DNA from: JAEUHO01 sp046350655
GTDB taxonomy: Bacteria; Planctomycetota; PLA2; JAEUHO01
Assembly (NCBI GenBank): GCA_046350655.1
Contig: JAXMAB010000010.1
Coordinates: forward strand, 268,283 to 332,282
DNA length: 64,000 bases
Direction of reading: 5' to 3'
In this document: positions 51,497-60,932 of the stretch, piece by piece
Numbering within the stretch: the first letter of the stretch is position 1
How the letters are laid out: every line of letters begins with the position of its first letter
Translations under genes and position numbers: made by a program
Notes under the pieces: generated by a model
Told to the model about the DNA's origin: nothing
Databases searched by the model: none
The model's input: the letters and a program-made list of their open reading frames with translations, nothing else

Positions 51497-53474
51497 GCGC
51501 GGGCGGCTCGGGCTCATCGGGCGCGTCCGGCGCGCCCGGACGGCCGGGCTCGGGCGGTCGCGTCGGACCCTCGCGGCCCTCGGGCCGGGCCTCGCCGCCG
51601 TCGCGGCGCGGCGGGCCGGTGCCCGCGACGAGCCAGGCGCCGTCGCGTCGGCGCACGAGGCCCGGGTCGGCCACGCCGACGCCGGTCCACGTCGTCGGCG
51701 CCGACCAGGTCGCGCCGTCGGCGCTCGTCGCCGCCCAGAGGCCGCGTTCGTCCGTCCCGAGGAACGTGATCGTCGTGCCGTCGGACTGCGCGTTGCCGAG
51801 CCACCGTCCGCGCCCCTCGACGTGCACGTCCGCCTGTCGCGTGAAGGCGAGGCCGTCCGCGCTCGTCGCGTGGTACCCGACGCCCGGGCGCGGCCGGTCG
51901 GCCTCCGGCGGCATCGGCGCGCCGGGCCGCGGCGTCCCCGTCCCGCCGTCGGGCGCGTACAGGTGGAACACGCCGCGGTGGAGCACCACCGCGCAGTCCA
52001 CGACGGCGCGGCCCTCGACCGCGAACCGCACGCCCGGCTCGACGACGTACGCCACGCCGTCCTTCGACACGGCGGAGTGGATGGCGGGCGGCGTCGCGGC
52101 GCCCGGCCGCGGCCGCAGGGGCACCGACGTGAAGTAGAGGCGCACGCGCCCGTCGGGGAGCGGCACGAGCGTCGGGTCGAACGGGAAGCGCATCCCCTCG
52201 GGCAGGCCCTCGACGCGGATCACCGTCGGCGCGGAGAACGTCGCGCCGTCGTCGGCCGACGTCCGCACGGCGACCCGGTCGAACGCGGCGTCGTCGTCCT
52301 CGGGGAAGTGCTGGTGCGCGGCCAGGATCCGCCCGTCCGGAAGGCGCGCGAGCGACACGACCCCCGCGCGCGGGAACGTCGCGAGCGGCGTCACGGCGCC
52401 GTCGCGCGCGACGCGCGCCACGCGGACGTCGCTGTCCCACGGGCCCGGCCGGTCGCGGTTCGGGCGCCCCGCGCCGTCGAACGGCGGCGCGTCGCCGCGC
52501 GGCGCACCGGGCCTCGCGTCCCCTCGCGGCGGGCCGCCGTCGCGCGGTCCCTGCGGTCCGCGGCGGTCCGCGCGGCGCGGCTCGGTCTTGAGGTACATCC
52601 GCCAGCCGCCCTTCCAGCGCACGACCCACGGGTCGGTCAGCTGCTCGTCGTCGCCCGCCTGCAGCCGCACGCCGGCCTCGCGCGTCCACGCGAGCCCGTC
52701 CGACGACACGAACGACACGATCGCGTTCCCGGCCGCCTTGCCCTGCTCGAACGCGTACAGCCGCAGGCGGCCGTCGTCGAGCGCCACGGGCGCGACGGTG
52801 CCGTAGCCCTCGAGGTCGAGGTCGCGGTCGTACGTGAACCCGAGCCCGTCGGCCGACGTCGCGATCTCGGTGCGGCCGCGCGCGAACACGTAGCAGAGCC
52901 ACCGGTCGCCGACGCGGAACACGTCGGGGTCGACGAGCGCCGGTCGCCGCAGCGCGACGCCGGCCTCGCGGAACCGCACGCCGTCGTCCGAGAGCGCCAC
53001 GTGGATCTCGTGGTCGCCGCGCGTCGCCGCGGGGTCGCCGCCGGCGTCGGACGCGAGGTAGTAGAGGCGGAACGCGCCGGGGCCGACGCGCACCACGCAC
53101 GGGTCGAGCGCCTTCGCGGTCGGCAGGCCCTCGACCGCGAACGGCGCCGGCGTGAACGCGAGCCCGTCCGTCGAGACGCGCAGGCCGGTGGACTCGCGGC
53201 GGCCCGGCCCGCGGTCGGCGTCCACCGCGTAGAGGAGCACGCGGTCGCCGTCGGCGACGGCGCACGGCACCGACGCGTGGGCCCAGCGCACGCCCTCGTC
53301 GCGCGTCCACGTCAGCCCGTCGGCGCTGCTCGCGCTGACGACGCGGTGCACCCACGGTCCGGCGGTCGGTTCGCCGCCGGGGCCGGCGCTCGCGACGTCG
53401 CGCGGCGTCGGCAGGGCGAAGGGGGCGATCGTCAGCGCGAGGACCGCGAGGCCCGTCCGGCGGCAGCGGCGCAT
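51483..53474 (-). CDS. Exported beta-propeller glycosidase/sialidase-like protein
   Basis: A 663-residue exported protein with a signal peptide (TGLAVLALTIAPFALPTPRD). Repeated blades of the type SSADGLTWTRD, VSTDGLAFTPAPF, ALSDDGVRFREAG, TSADGLGFTYD and TSADGATWSAP carry the Asp-box-like SxDG-xxW/F motif of sialidases and GH43/GH33-like propellers. Two propellers are likely, joined by a disordered Arg/Pro/Gly linker near residues 295-345 that carries an in-frame copy of the palindrome core (52507-52522). The catalytic Tyr and Arg of true sialidases are not identifiable. A binding or hydrolysing role on glycans is likely. The start is the ATG at 53474. Confidence 0.72.
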   Translation of the reverse strand: MRRCRRTGLAVLALTIAPFALPTPRDVASAGPGGEPTAGPWVHRVVSASSADGLTWTRDEGVRWAHASVPCAVADGDRVLLYAVDADRGPGRRESTGLRVSTDGLAFTPAPFAVEGLPTAKALDPCVVRVGPGAFRLYYLASDAGGDPAATRGDHEIHVALSDDGVRFREAGVALRRPALVDPDVFRVGDRWLCYVFARGRTEIATSADGLGFTYDRDLDLEGYGTVAPVALDDGRLRLYAFEQGKAAGNAIVSFVSSDGLAWTREAGVRLQAGDDEQLTDPWVVRWKGGWRMYLKTEPRRADRRGPQGPRDGGPPRGDARPGAPRGDAPPFDGAGRPNRDRPGPWDSDVRVARVARDGAVTPLATFPRAGVVSLARLPDGRILAAHQHFPEDDDAAFDRVAVRTSADDGATFSAPTVIRVEGLPEGMRFPFDPTLVPLPDGRVRLYFTSVPLRPRPGAATPPAIHSAVSKDGVAYVVEPGVRFAVEGRAVVDCAVVLHRGVFHLYAPDGGTGTPRPGAPMPPEADRPRPGVGYHATSADGLAFTRQADVHVEGRGRWLGNAQSDGTTITFLGTDERGLWAATSADGATWSAPTTWTGVGVADPGLVRRRDGAWLVAGTGPPRRDGGEARPEGREGPTRPPEPGRPGAPDAPDEPEPPARPPR

Positions 53475-53596
53475 GGGGAGGCTCCAGGGGACACCCGAGC
53501 CTGCCCCGGGCGCCTTGCGGATTCCTGACGACGGGGCCCGGGCGTCCCGGTCCGCGCGCGGTCGGGCTATGCCGGCGCAGGGATCGCGGAGGTCCT

Positions 53597-54735
53597 ATGC
53601 GTCGCCGGACGTGGCAGCGGATCGGGTCGGTGGCGCGCGCCGTCGCGCGCGCGGCGTGCGTCGCGCTCCTCGTGACCGCGTGCGGCGGGGGCGGGCCGGT
53701 GGCGGCGCGGGCGCGGGCGGTGGGGGGGCGCCGGGCGGCGATCCCCCGCCCGACCCTTCGCCCGACCCGGCGCCGGCGTGCGTCGCCCTCGACCTCTCCG
53801 GCCCCGCGGTCGGCCCTCCGTCGATGACGCCGTGCGCGGGCGGATGCGCGTGTACGTCGCGCGGGCTCGTCCCGCTCGACGACCTCGGCCCCGGCACCTA
53901 CCTCGGCCGGACGGGCGGGCTCTACTGCGGCGGCTCGAACACGCGGCCCGCCGCGCACGAGGCCGCGGGGCTCGCGATCGCGTCCGCGATCGGGCCGCGC
54001 GACGCCGCGGGCGTGCCGTCGCCGTCGGGGAAGTACGTGTTCGTGTCGCTCGGGATGTCGAACACGACGCAGGAGTTCGCCGCCTTCCTCCCGCTCGCGG
54101 CGGCCGAGCCGGGGCGCGACCCGCGGCTCGTGCTCGTGGACGGCGCGCAGGGCGGGCAGGCGGCGGACGCGTGGTCCGATCCGTCGAACGCCGTGTGGAC
54201 GACCCTCGACGCCCGGCTCGCCGCCGCCGGCGTGACCGGGGCGCAGGTCGCCGTCGCGTGGCTGAAACTGGCCGTGAAGTCGCCCACCGGCGCGTTCCCG
54301 CAGGACGCCGACGTGCTCGCGACGGCGCTGGCGCAGACGCTCCGCGCGGCGAAGGCCCGCTACCCGAACCTCGTGCTCGCGTACCTGTCGAGCCGGATCT
54401 ACGCCGGGTACGCGACGACGAACCTCAATCCCGAGCCGTACGCGTACCAGAGCGGGTTCGCGGTGAAGAAGGTGATCCTCGACCAGATCACCGGCGATCC
54501 GGGCCTCGCGTTCGACGCGACGCAGGGGACCGTCGTCGCGCCGTGGATCGCGTGGGGTCCCTATCTCTGGGCCGACGGCACGACGCCGCGTTCGGACGGC
54601 CTGACGTGGGCCTGCGCCGACCTTGCGGCCGACGGGACCCACCCGTCCGCGGCCGGGCAGGCGAAGGTCGCGCAGCGCCTCCTCGACTTCGTCCGGACGG
54701 ACAGCACGGCGTCCCTCTGGTTCCTCGGGCCCTGA
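53597..54735 (+). pseudogene. SGNH-hydrolase-like lipoprotein with a frameshift in a G-tract
   Basis: The ATG at 53597, after GGAGGT, opens a lipoprotein signal (RAACVALLVTACGGGG). About 45 codons on, at a run of seven G (53722-53728), the coding potential moves to another frame, reading GGAPGGDPPPDPSPDPAP and then a full exported domain. One more G in the run would join the frames. The domain resembles an SGNH hydrolase: FVSLGMSNTTQEFAAFLPLA, VLVDGAQGGQAADAW, and LAADGTHPSAAGQAKVAQRLLDFV, the Asp-x-x-His block. It may be a slippage-prone gene, a sequencing error or a broken gene. Confidence 0.75.
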
Positions 54736-54847
54736 CGGCCGCCGGGCCCCGCGGTCCCGGGAGGGGGCCGCGTCCCCCGTGGCGGGGGGCCGACGGGCCC
54801 GTACCCTCTCTCCGGGCGGGCCGCGCGGCGCGCCCGGGAGGGCCACG

Positions 54848-55597
54848 ATGATCGAGGTCGCCGGGTTCTCGAAGTCGTACGGCGACACCGTGGCGGTGAC
54901 CGACCTCTCGTTCGAGGTGCGGCCCGGCGAGATCGTCGGGCTCGTCGGCCCGAACGGCGCCGGCAAGACGAGCACCCTGCGCGCCCTCGCCGGGATCCTC
55001 AAGCCGGACGCGGGGACGCTGCGCGTCGCCGGCCACGACCTCGTGCGCGACGCGGTCGCGGCGAAGCGCGAGCTCGCGTACGTCCCGGACACGCCGCACC
55101 CGTTCGACCTCCTCACGGTCTCGGAGCACCTGCGGTTCGCGGCGCTCGCCTACCGCGTGGACGTGGACGAGGCGCGCATCGAGGCGCTCCTGCGCGAGAT
55201 GGAGCTCTTCGAGAAGCGCGACGACCTCGGCTCGACGCTCTCGCGCGGGATGCAGCAGAAGCTGGCGATCGCCTGCGCGTTCCTCCACGCGCCGAAGGCC
55301 GTGCTGCTCGACGAGCCGCTGACGGGGCTCGACCCGCGGGCGATCCGCGACATGCGCGCGTCGATCGTCGCACGCGCGCGGGCCGGCGCGGCGGTGCTGC
55401 TGTCGTCGCACCTGCTCGAGCTGGTGGAGCGGCTGTGCGACCGGGTGCTGATCCTCCACCGCGGGCGCCGGTTGGCGTTCGGGACCCTCGACGAGATCCG
55501 CGCCGCCGTCGCGGCGGAGGGGCGCGCGTCGCTCGAGGAGGTCTTCCTCGCCGTCACCGACCCGGCCCGCTCGGCCCCGGACGCGCCGACGCCGTGA
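54848..55597 (+). CDS. ABC transporter ATP-binding protein
   Basis: A 249-residue ATPase. Walker A GPNGAGKT is at residues 34-41, and Walker B is AVLLDEPLTGLD. The signature LSRGMQQKL replaces LSGGQ, as in ABC-2-type exporters. A Q-loop-like region YVPDTPHPFDLLTVSEHL and the switch His in LLSSHLLELVERLCDR are present. Its stop overlaps the GTG start of the next gene (GTGA), so the pair is translationally coupled. They likely form an export complex of unknown substrate. The start is the ATG at 54848. Confidence 0.93.
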   Translation: MIEVAGFSKSYGDTVAVTDLSFEVRPGEIVGLVGPNGAGKTSTLRALAGILKPDAGTLRVAGHDLVRDAVAAKRELAYVPDTPHPFDLLTVSEHLRFAALAYRVDVDEARIEALLREMELFEKRDDLGSTLSRGMQQKLAIACAFLHAPKAVLLDEPLTGLDPRAIRDMRASIVARARAGAAVLLSSHLLELVERLCDRVLILHRGRRLAFGTLDEIRAAVAAEGRASLEEVFLAVTDPARSAPDAPTP

Positions 55598-57162
55598 CGC
55601 ACCCGCTCGTCTACCTGTACGTCACGACGGCCGCCAACGGCGTCCGCCGTTTCGTCGCGCGGCTGCGCCAGCCGCGACGGCTCCTGACGCTGCTCGCGAC
55701 GCTGGGGTTCGTCGCGTTCGTCGCCGTGAACGCGACGAAGGCGACGCACCGGTACGCCGACACGTCGCTCGACCCGTCCGCGGTGCTCCGCGCGTACTTC
55801 GGGCTCACGTTCGTGCTCGCGCCGCTGTCGGGGTTCGCGGAGCGCGGGCTCACGTTCTCGCTGGCCGAGGTGGATTTCCTCTTCCCGGGGCCGTTCCGCG
55901 CGCGCGCCCTCGTCCTCTACCACCTCGCCCGCGGCCTCCCGATGCTGCTGCTCGGCGCGGTCTTCCCGCTGGTGCTCCTCGGGTTCCGCGTCCCGCGGCC
56001 GGCGGTCGTGTGGCTGGGGGCGGCGCTCGCGAGCGTGGTCGCGCAGCACCTCCGCGTCACCGCGTCGTTGCTCGCGCTGCACGTGGGGGAGCCGCTCTAC
56101 CGGCGGCTGCGAGGCCCCGTCCGCACGCTGTCGATCGTCGGCACGCTCGCGCTGATCGCGGTGCTCGCGTCGCTCGCGGCGGACCGCGGCGGCCTGCGCG
56201 GCGCGATCGCGGGCTTCGCGAGCTCGCCCGCGGCGCGGGTCGTCCTCTGGCCCGCGGCGGCCGTCGGCGACCTCGCGGCGCCGTCCCCTCCGTCGGGCGT
56301 CCTCGTGCCGCTACTGGGCCTCGGCGTCGCGGTCCTCGTCTCGCTCGTGCCGCCGCTCCTCCTGCAGATCGGATTCCTCGAGGCCTCGATCTCGACGAGC
56401 GCGAAGGCCGCCGAGGTCCGGCAGCGCCTGCGGCGCGGACGCGGGCTGTCGGCGACGGTCGTCGGCGACCGGAAGGTCCGCGCCGCGCGCGCCCCGACCT
56501 CGCGCTGGTGGCGCGGCGCGGGCGCGATCGCGTGGAAGAACGCGCTGGTCGCGCGCCGGTCCGCGCGCACGATCCTCGTGTCGGCCGCGATGATGCTGAT
56601 CTTCTTCGTGCCCGCGATCGTCGCCCCCGACCCTTCGCCCGTGTTCCCGCTCGTGATGGGGGCCGTCTTCCCGCTGTTCCTGTCGGGGTCCCTCGCCTTC
56701 GACTTCCGCGCGGAGACCGGCCATCTCGCGGCGCTCAAGGCGCTGCCGCTCCCGCGCTCGTCGATCGCCGCCGCGGAGGTCGCGGTGCCGACGGCGGTCG
56801 TGCTCGGGTTCCAGGCGGCGTACGGGCTCGCACTCGCCGTCGCGGGCCGCGTCCCCGTCGCGTGGGTCGTGGCGGGGTGGTTCGCGGTGATTCCGCTCAC
56901 CGCCTCGCTGGTCGCGGCGACGAACGTGGCCGCGCTCGCCGGCTCGAAGGGGCTCGGCGTGACGCTGCTGCACCTCCTCTTCTACGCGGCGGACGGCGTC
57001 GTCCTCGCGCTCGCGGGGGGTGCCGTGGCCGCCCTCGGCGGCGGGGTCCCGGCGGTGATCCTGGCGCTCGTCGTCGCGCAGACGGGGGTCCTCGTCGGGA
57101 TGATCGCGCTCCTCGGCCGCGTCTTCGGGTCCGTGGACGTGGCCGAGGACGCTCCCCCGTGA
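55594..57162 (+). CDS. ABC exporter permease (putative ABC_export type)
   Basis: A 522-residue integral membrane protein with about twelve hydrophobic segments. A cytosolic linker contains RWWRGAGAIAWKNALVARRSART, a characteristic segment of the putative ABC exporter family seen in Gram-positives and planctomycetes, where it accompanies an ATPase as here. SLAFDFRAETGHLAALKALPLPRSS is another shared block. The start is GTG 55594, inside the upstream stop. It works with the preceding ATPase. Confidence 0.83.
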   Translation: MTHPLVYLYVTTAANGVRRFVARLRQPRRLLTLLATLGFVAFVAVNATKATHRYADTSLDPSAVLRAYFGLTFVLAPLSGFAERGLTFSLAEVDFLFPGPFRARALVLYHLARGLPMLLLGAVFPLVLLGFRVPRPAVVWLGAALASVVAQHLRVTASLLALHVGEPLYRRLRGPVRTLSIVGTLALIAVLASLAADRGGLRGAIAGFASSPAARVVLWPAAAVGDLAAPSPPSGVLVPLLGLGVAVLVSLVPPLLLQIGFLEASISTSAKAAEVRQRLRRGRGLSATVVGDRKVRAARAPTSRWWRGAGAIAWKNALVARRSARTILVSAAMMLIFFVPAIVAPDPSPVFPLVMGAVFPLFLSGSLAFDFRAETGHLAALKALPLPRSSIAAAEVAVPTAVVLGFQAAYGLALAVAGRVPVAWVVAGWFAVIPLTASLVAATNVAALAGSKGLGVTLLHLLFYAADGVVLALAGGAVAALGGGVPAVILALVVAQTGVLVGMIALLGRVFGSVDVAEDAPP

Positions 57163-57214
57163 CGCAAGGCCCGGTCGCCGCCGGTATCCTCGCGCTCTCC
57201 GGAGGAGATGTCGG

Positions 57215-58630
57215 GTGATCCCGCCCCGCGCCACGAGCCTCTCGATGGTCGTCGCCGCCCTCGCGGCCGTTGCCGACCCCGCGGTCGTCCTCCCGCCGCC
57301 GCGACGACGGCGTCGGCTCCTGCGGGTCGCCGCGTGGGGCCTGGGTGCGCTGGTGCTGGCCGTCGGGGGGACGGTCGCGGTCGTCCACGTCCGCGCGGTC
57401 CGGACGATCGAGGCCTATCGCGCGCGCTTCGAGCGCGAACGGGTTCCGGTGGAGGCGCGCGATCGCGGGCGGCCGGCGCTCCTCCCCGCCGACGGATCGG
57501 GCTCGGCCGAGGACGCGGCGGACCGCTACGTCGCCGCGATCGACCGCGTGCCGCCGAGGGACCGGGACGCGCTCCGCGCCCCCGAGGACGTCAACGACGA
57601 TTCCGACGAGCCGCCGGTCGACGCCTCTCCGGAGCATCAGGACCAGGTCATCGCCGCCCACCCCGAGCCGATCGAGGCGCTGCTCGCGGTCCTTCGCGCG
57701 CCGAGCCGTCCCCCGCCCCCGATCGTCGACCACGTCGCCCGGAAAGCGGAGCTGGATCCGATGGTGCGCCGGAGCCACGGGACGTTCTGGGCCGAAGCGG
57801 TCGTCCGCCGGCACGTCGCGCACGACGAGCGTGGGCCCGCGCTGCGCGTGATCGCCGCGCTCATCGCACTCGGCGCGGATCTCGAGCGGACCGGCGGAGC
57901 GCTGTCGCTCTTCCTGGGTGCGACCCCCATGCGGGCGGGCCTCCTACGGTTCGCGGACGCCTCCGCTTCGGGACCCTTGCCCGTCGACGCGGCTCGCGAA
58001 CTCGCGAACGTCCTCGACCGACTGGAGGCGGCGCGGCTGCCCTGGTCCGACTACGTGGACGTGGAGCGCATGACGTTCTTCGGGCTCTGGACGGCGCACA
58101 ACCTCGACGGCGACGCGTTCGTCAAGACCGGGTGGCGTCACCTGTGGTCGTTGCGGGTCTTCCGTGCCGCCGCGCTGGAGGAGGGAGACGCCGCGTGGAG
58201 CCGCATCGCGGCGCTGCACGCCGGGGACGAGGCGGACCTGCACGCCGCCCGGGAAGAGTCCTTCATCATCACGAACGGCGTCGAGAACAAGCTCGCCGGG
58301 ATGCACCTGATCACGGCGCCCATGGTTCTGCGACAGGCCCTGCGCCTGTCGACCTCCTGGCGGCTGGCCCGCACGGCGCTCGCGCTGCGGCTCCACGCCG
58401 ACACGCACGGGCGGCTCCCGGATCGACTCGACGCGCTGGTCCCCGCGTTCCTCCCGGCGGTGCCGACGGACCCGTGGAGTGGTCGACCGCTCCGGTACGT
58501 TGCGGGGCCTCCGGCGCGCGTGTGGTCCGTCGGCCCCGATCGCGTGGACGACGAGGGCAAACCCAGCGACGATCCGGACGATGCCGGATCCCACGGCGAC
58601 GAGGTCGTCGTCGTCCATCCGCCGCGCTGA
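57215..58630 (+). CDS. Membrane-anchored protein of unknown function with a GspG-like tail
   Basis: A 471-residue protein. After 25 residues and an Arg-rich stop comes one transmembrane helix (LLRVAAWGLGALVLAVGGTVAVV), with the rest on the outside. The central region is helical. The end reads ALALRLHADTHGRLPDRLDALVPAFLPAVPTDPWSGRPLRYVAGP then SVGPD, a pattern shared with the C-terminal part of GspG-type pseudopilins and many planctomycete exported proteins. The start is GTG 57215 with GGAGGAG at 57201-57207. Confidence 0.7.
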   Translation: MIPPRATSLSMVVAALAAVADPAVVLPPPRRRRRLLRVAAWGLGALVLAVGGTVAVVHVRAVRTIEAYRARFERERVPVEARDRGRPALLPADGSGSAEDAADRYVAAIDRVPPRDRDALRAPEDVNDDSDEPPVDASPEHQDQVIAAHPEPIEALLAVLRAPSRPPPPIVDHVARKAELDPMVRRSHGTFWAEAVVRRHVAHDERGPALRVIAALIALGADLERTGGALSLFLGATPMRAGLLRFADASASGPLPVDAARELANVLDRLEAARLPWSDYVDVERMTFFGLWTAHNLDGDAFVKTGWRHLWSLRVFRAAALEEGDAAWSRIAALHAGDEADLHAAREESFIITNGVENKLAGMHLITAPMVLRQALRLSTSWRLARTALALRLHADTHGRLPDRLDALVPAFLPAVPTDPWSGRPLRYVAGPPARVWSVGPDRVDDEGKPSDDPDDAGSHGDEVVVVHPPR

Positions 58631-58686
58631 CGACGCTTCGCGCGCGGATGCGCCGACGCCCCTATGTCCCGGCGGCCCGCCGGCCA

Positions 58687-58703
58687 CCGGGCCTCGCGGT
58701 CCC
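58687..58703 (-). repeat. Dispersed palindrome-family copy
   Basis: CCGGGCCTCGCGGTCCC, 57 bases after the stop of the membrane-anchored gene. Confidence 0.7.
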
Positions 58704-58751
58704 GCGAGAACGACTGCCGCCGGCTTCGGTGACGCGAGTGCGCTCTGCGCC

Positions 58752-58780
58752 TTGCCCGAAACGCGCGCTGAGGCTATACT
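58752..58780 (+). promoter_or_regulatory. Sigma-70-like promoter
   Basis: TTGCCC, a 17-base spacer, then TATACT. TATACT is a near-consensus -10 box and stands out in this GC-rich sequence. A Shine-Dalgarno AAGGAGG follows at 58822-58828. Confidence 0.65.
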
Positions 58781-58833
58781 GCACGCGCGAACTTCGGCGA
58801 GGCCCTCGCCACGGTCGCGGGAAGGAGGCCGAC

Positions 58834-58956
58834 GTGGACCCGATTGCACCGACGTTCCGTGATGCTCGTCGAGCCTCCCGGCGTCGCGGGCGTAGGTTCT
58901 CCTCACCCGCCGGATCGCCCCTTTCCTGCCGTCCGCCGGGATCGTCGGCGACGTGA
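58834..58956 (+). CDS. Possible 40-residue ORF behind the promoter
   Basis: GTG 58834 sits 5 bases after AAGGAGG and 53 bases after a good -10 box. The frame encodes VDPIAPTFRDARRASRRRGR and ends with SCRPPGSSAT. The basic, serine-rich composition is not protein-like beyond the first ten residues. It may be a leader peptide or the remains of a longer gene whose frame has been lost. Confidence 0.3.
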   Translation: MDPIAPTFRDARRASRRRGRRFSSPAGSPLSCRPPGSSAT

Positions 58957-59490
58957 GTCCGCACGCCTCGTGAGTGAACGGCCCCGGGCCGGCACGGTCA
59001 CGGGTCGATGGGGCCCGTCGTCGCGGATCCCCGGGGAGCCCGACCGTCCACCGCCCGAGGCGGGGAACGTCCCGAGCGCGCCCATCGCGCGGCTCGCCCC
59101 GAGGTCCATGTCGAAGCATCGCCGCGGGAGGCGCACGTCGCCCCCGCCCTGTCACGTCCTCTCCACGAGGACGACGGGGTGTCTCCTCCGTCGCGCCGGG
59201 CCGTCTCGCCGACGGCACGCACGCGACCGATTCGTCTCTGCGGTCAGGTGGCCAGCGCGATCCCTCGCGCTCGCCGGCCTCTCGGCCGACGAGGCGCCTT
59301 CCGCCACGTCGTCGCCGTCGGGCCCGCGCCCGACGCGTCACGTCTCCGGGTCGTCGTCGCGCCGTTCGACGCCGGCGCCGTCCTCGCCGTCCCTCCTCGC
59401 GTGGCTCAAGGCCGTCCGGCCCCGGTTGCGTGCGGAGCTCGCCGCGGGCCTCCGCCGCCGACGCGTCCTGACTCCGTCTGCCGTCGCGCG

Positions 59491-60622
59491 GGAGGTGAGC
59501 GCCGACGTCCCGCGCGCGACCGTGCGCACCTGGCTCGCGGGCGCGCCTCCCGCGCGAGGCGCGGCCCGCTCGACCTCCTCGCGCGCACGCCCGGCGTCGC
59601 GCGTCGCGGTCCTCCCCGACGTCCACTTCTCCGACGGCGTGTGCGTCGGCGTCGTGATCGGCGCGACCGACCGCGTTCTCCCCGACGCGGTCGGCCGGCG
59701 ACATCGGCTGCGGGATGGCCGCGGATGCGTTCGACGCCCCCGCGGCGCCGCTGCGCGAGTCGTCGCGCGCGCGGTCCTCGAGGGCCTGGCGCCGCGCGGT
59801 GCTGCCCGTGCGGCACGGCGGGCCGGCGTCGCGCGTCGCGCTCCTGCCGCCGCTCGACCCCGACGCGCTCTCGGCCCTGGGTCCCTTGCGACGGTGGCCG
59901 CGCGACGGCCGCGTCGAGTTCGCGACCCTCGGTCGCGGCAACCACTTCCTCGAGCTCCAAGCCGACGCCGACGACCGCCTGTGGGTCATGGTGCACAGCG
60001 CCCCGCGCCGTGGGGCCCGCGATCCACGCGTTCCACGACGCCCGCACGCGCCGCGCCGACGTCGGCCTCCCCGGCCTCCCGGCCGACGGCGACGACGGCC
60101 GCGCCTATCTCGCCGACCTGCGTGGGCGCCTGCCTACGCCGAGGCCAGCCGCGCGGCGATGCTCGACGCGACCGCGAGCGTCCTCGCCGACGTCCTCGGC
60201 GCGCGTCCGGTGCCGGGCTTCCCGCGTTTCGGCTGCCTCCACAACCATGTGCGGCGAGACGCACGCGGGCGAGACGCTGCTTGTGCACCGCAGCGGGCGC
60301 CGTGAAAGCGCGGCCGAGCGCGGACCGTCCCGGGCTCCATGGGCACGTGGTCGTTCCACACCGAGGTCGCGGCGCGGCCGCGTCGATGGCGTCGTGCTGC
60401 ACGGCGCGGGCCGCGTCCTCGCGCGGCGAGGCCCGCCGCCGCGTCTCCGGGTCGCCACGCTGCGTCGCGAGATGGGCGACGTGCTCGACCGGCGGCGCGC
60501 ACGCGACCTCGTCGAGGAGGCGCCTCGGCCTACCGCGAGATCGGCGCCGTCCTGCGCGCGCAGGCCGACCTCGTGCGGGTCGTGCGCCGGCCTGGCCGGT
60601 GCTCGTCCACAAGGGGACCTGA
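59491..60622 (+). pseudogene. rtcB: Decayed rtcB (RNA 3'-phosphate ligase) pseudogene
   Basis: All the blocks of an RtcB RNA ligase appear in order but in changing frames: VRTWLAGAPPARGAA, LDLLARTPGVA, RVAVLPDVHFSDGVCVGVVIGATDRVLPDAVG, GDIGCGMAADAF, ATLGRGNHFLELQADADDRLWVMVHS, GPAIHAFHDARTRRADVGL, AYAEASRAAMLDATASVLADV, CLHNHV, CGETHAGETLLVHRSG, GSMGTWSFHTEV, VVLHGAGRVLARR, RREMGDVLDRRRARDLVEEAP, SAYREIGAVLRAQADLVRVV and a final VLVHKGT before TGA 60620-60622. I count at least nine frame changes. The enzyme would have repaired RNA with GTP and Mn. Confidence 0.86.
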
Positions 60623-60932
60623 CGTGTCGGCCCGCCCGTCCTCCTCCCGGGACCGCGAGGCCTGCCGGCCACCGGGCCTCTTCGCGGTCCCGGGAGCACG
60701 ACCGGGAGGTCGATTCCCGTCCGTTCGTGAGAGCCGCGCTCATCTTCGCGCCGGCGGGCCGGCGGGCCGGAGCGGCCGCGCCACCTTCCGGAGGTCGCCG
60801 GGTTTCAGCCCCGGACGTCCTCTCCGCCGCCGCTGGGTGCCCGCCCGCCGCCGTCCCGCCCGCGCCCCCGGGCCGGGCGCAGGGGCCGGCGTCCCGCGGC
60901 GGGGTCGGCGACGTCGCGGAGGGTCGTCGTCG
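60623..60932. other. Intergenic region before the metallophosphoesterase pair
   Basis: Contains a long palindrome-family element at 60645-60695. The rest is Pro/Arg/Gly-coding-like in all frames and shows no gene. GGAGGG at 60918-60923 is the Shine-Dalgarno for the next gene. Confidence 0.6.
60645..60695. repeat. Full palindrome-family element, imperfect
   Basis: The left arm TCCCGGGACCGCGAGGCC and a right arm starting CCGGGCCTCTTCGCGGTCCC and ending GGGA form an inverted repeat with an extra TT in the right arm. The spacer is TGCCGGCCA-like. Confidence 0.78.

Larger units (their letters stand above)
58631..59490. other. Gene-poor region upstream of the rtcB pseudogene
   Basis: About 860 bases with no convincing gene. 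It holds a palindrome-family copy at 58687-58703, a sigma-70-like promoter at 58752-58780, a short ORF at 58834-58956, and then sequence whose frames show no family. It may contain further decayed coding sequence. Confidence 0.5.

Noticed and set aside
58844..60622. Single 592-codon open frame over the rtcB region as one gene
   Set aside because: RtcB blocks appear in all three frames along it, so no single frame encodes the protein; it is a decayed gene.
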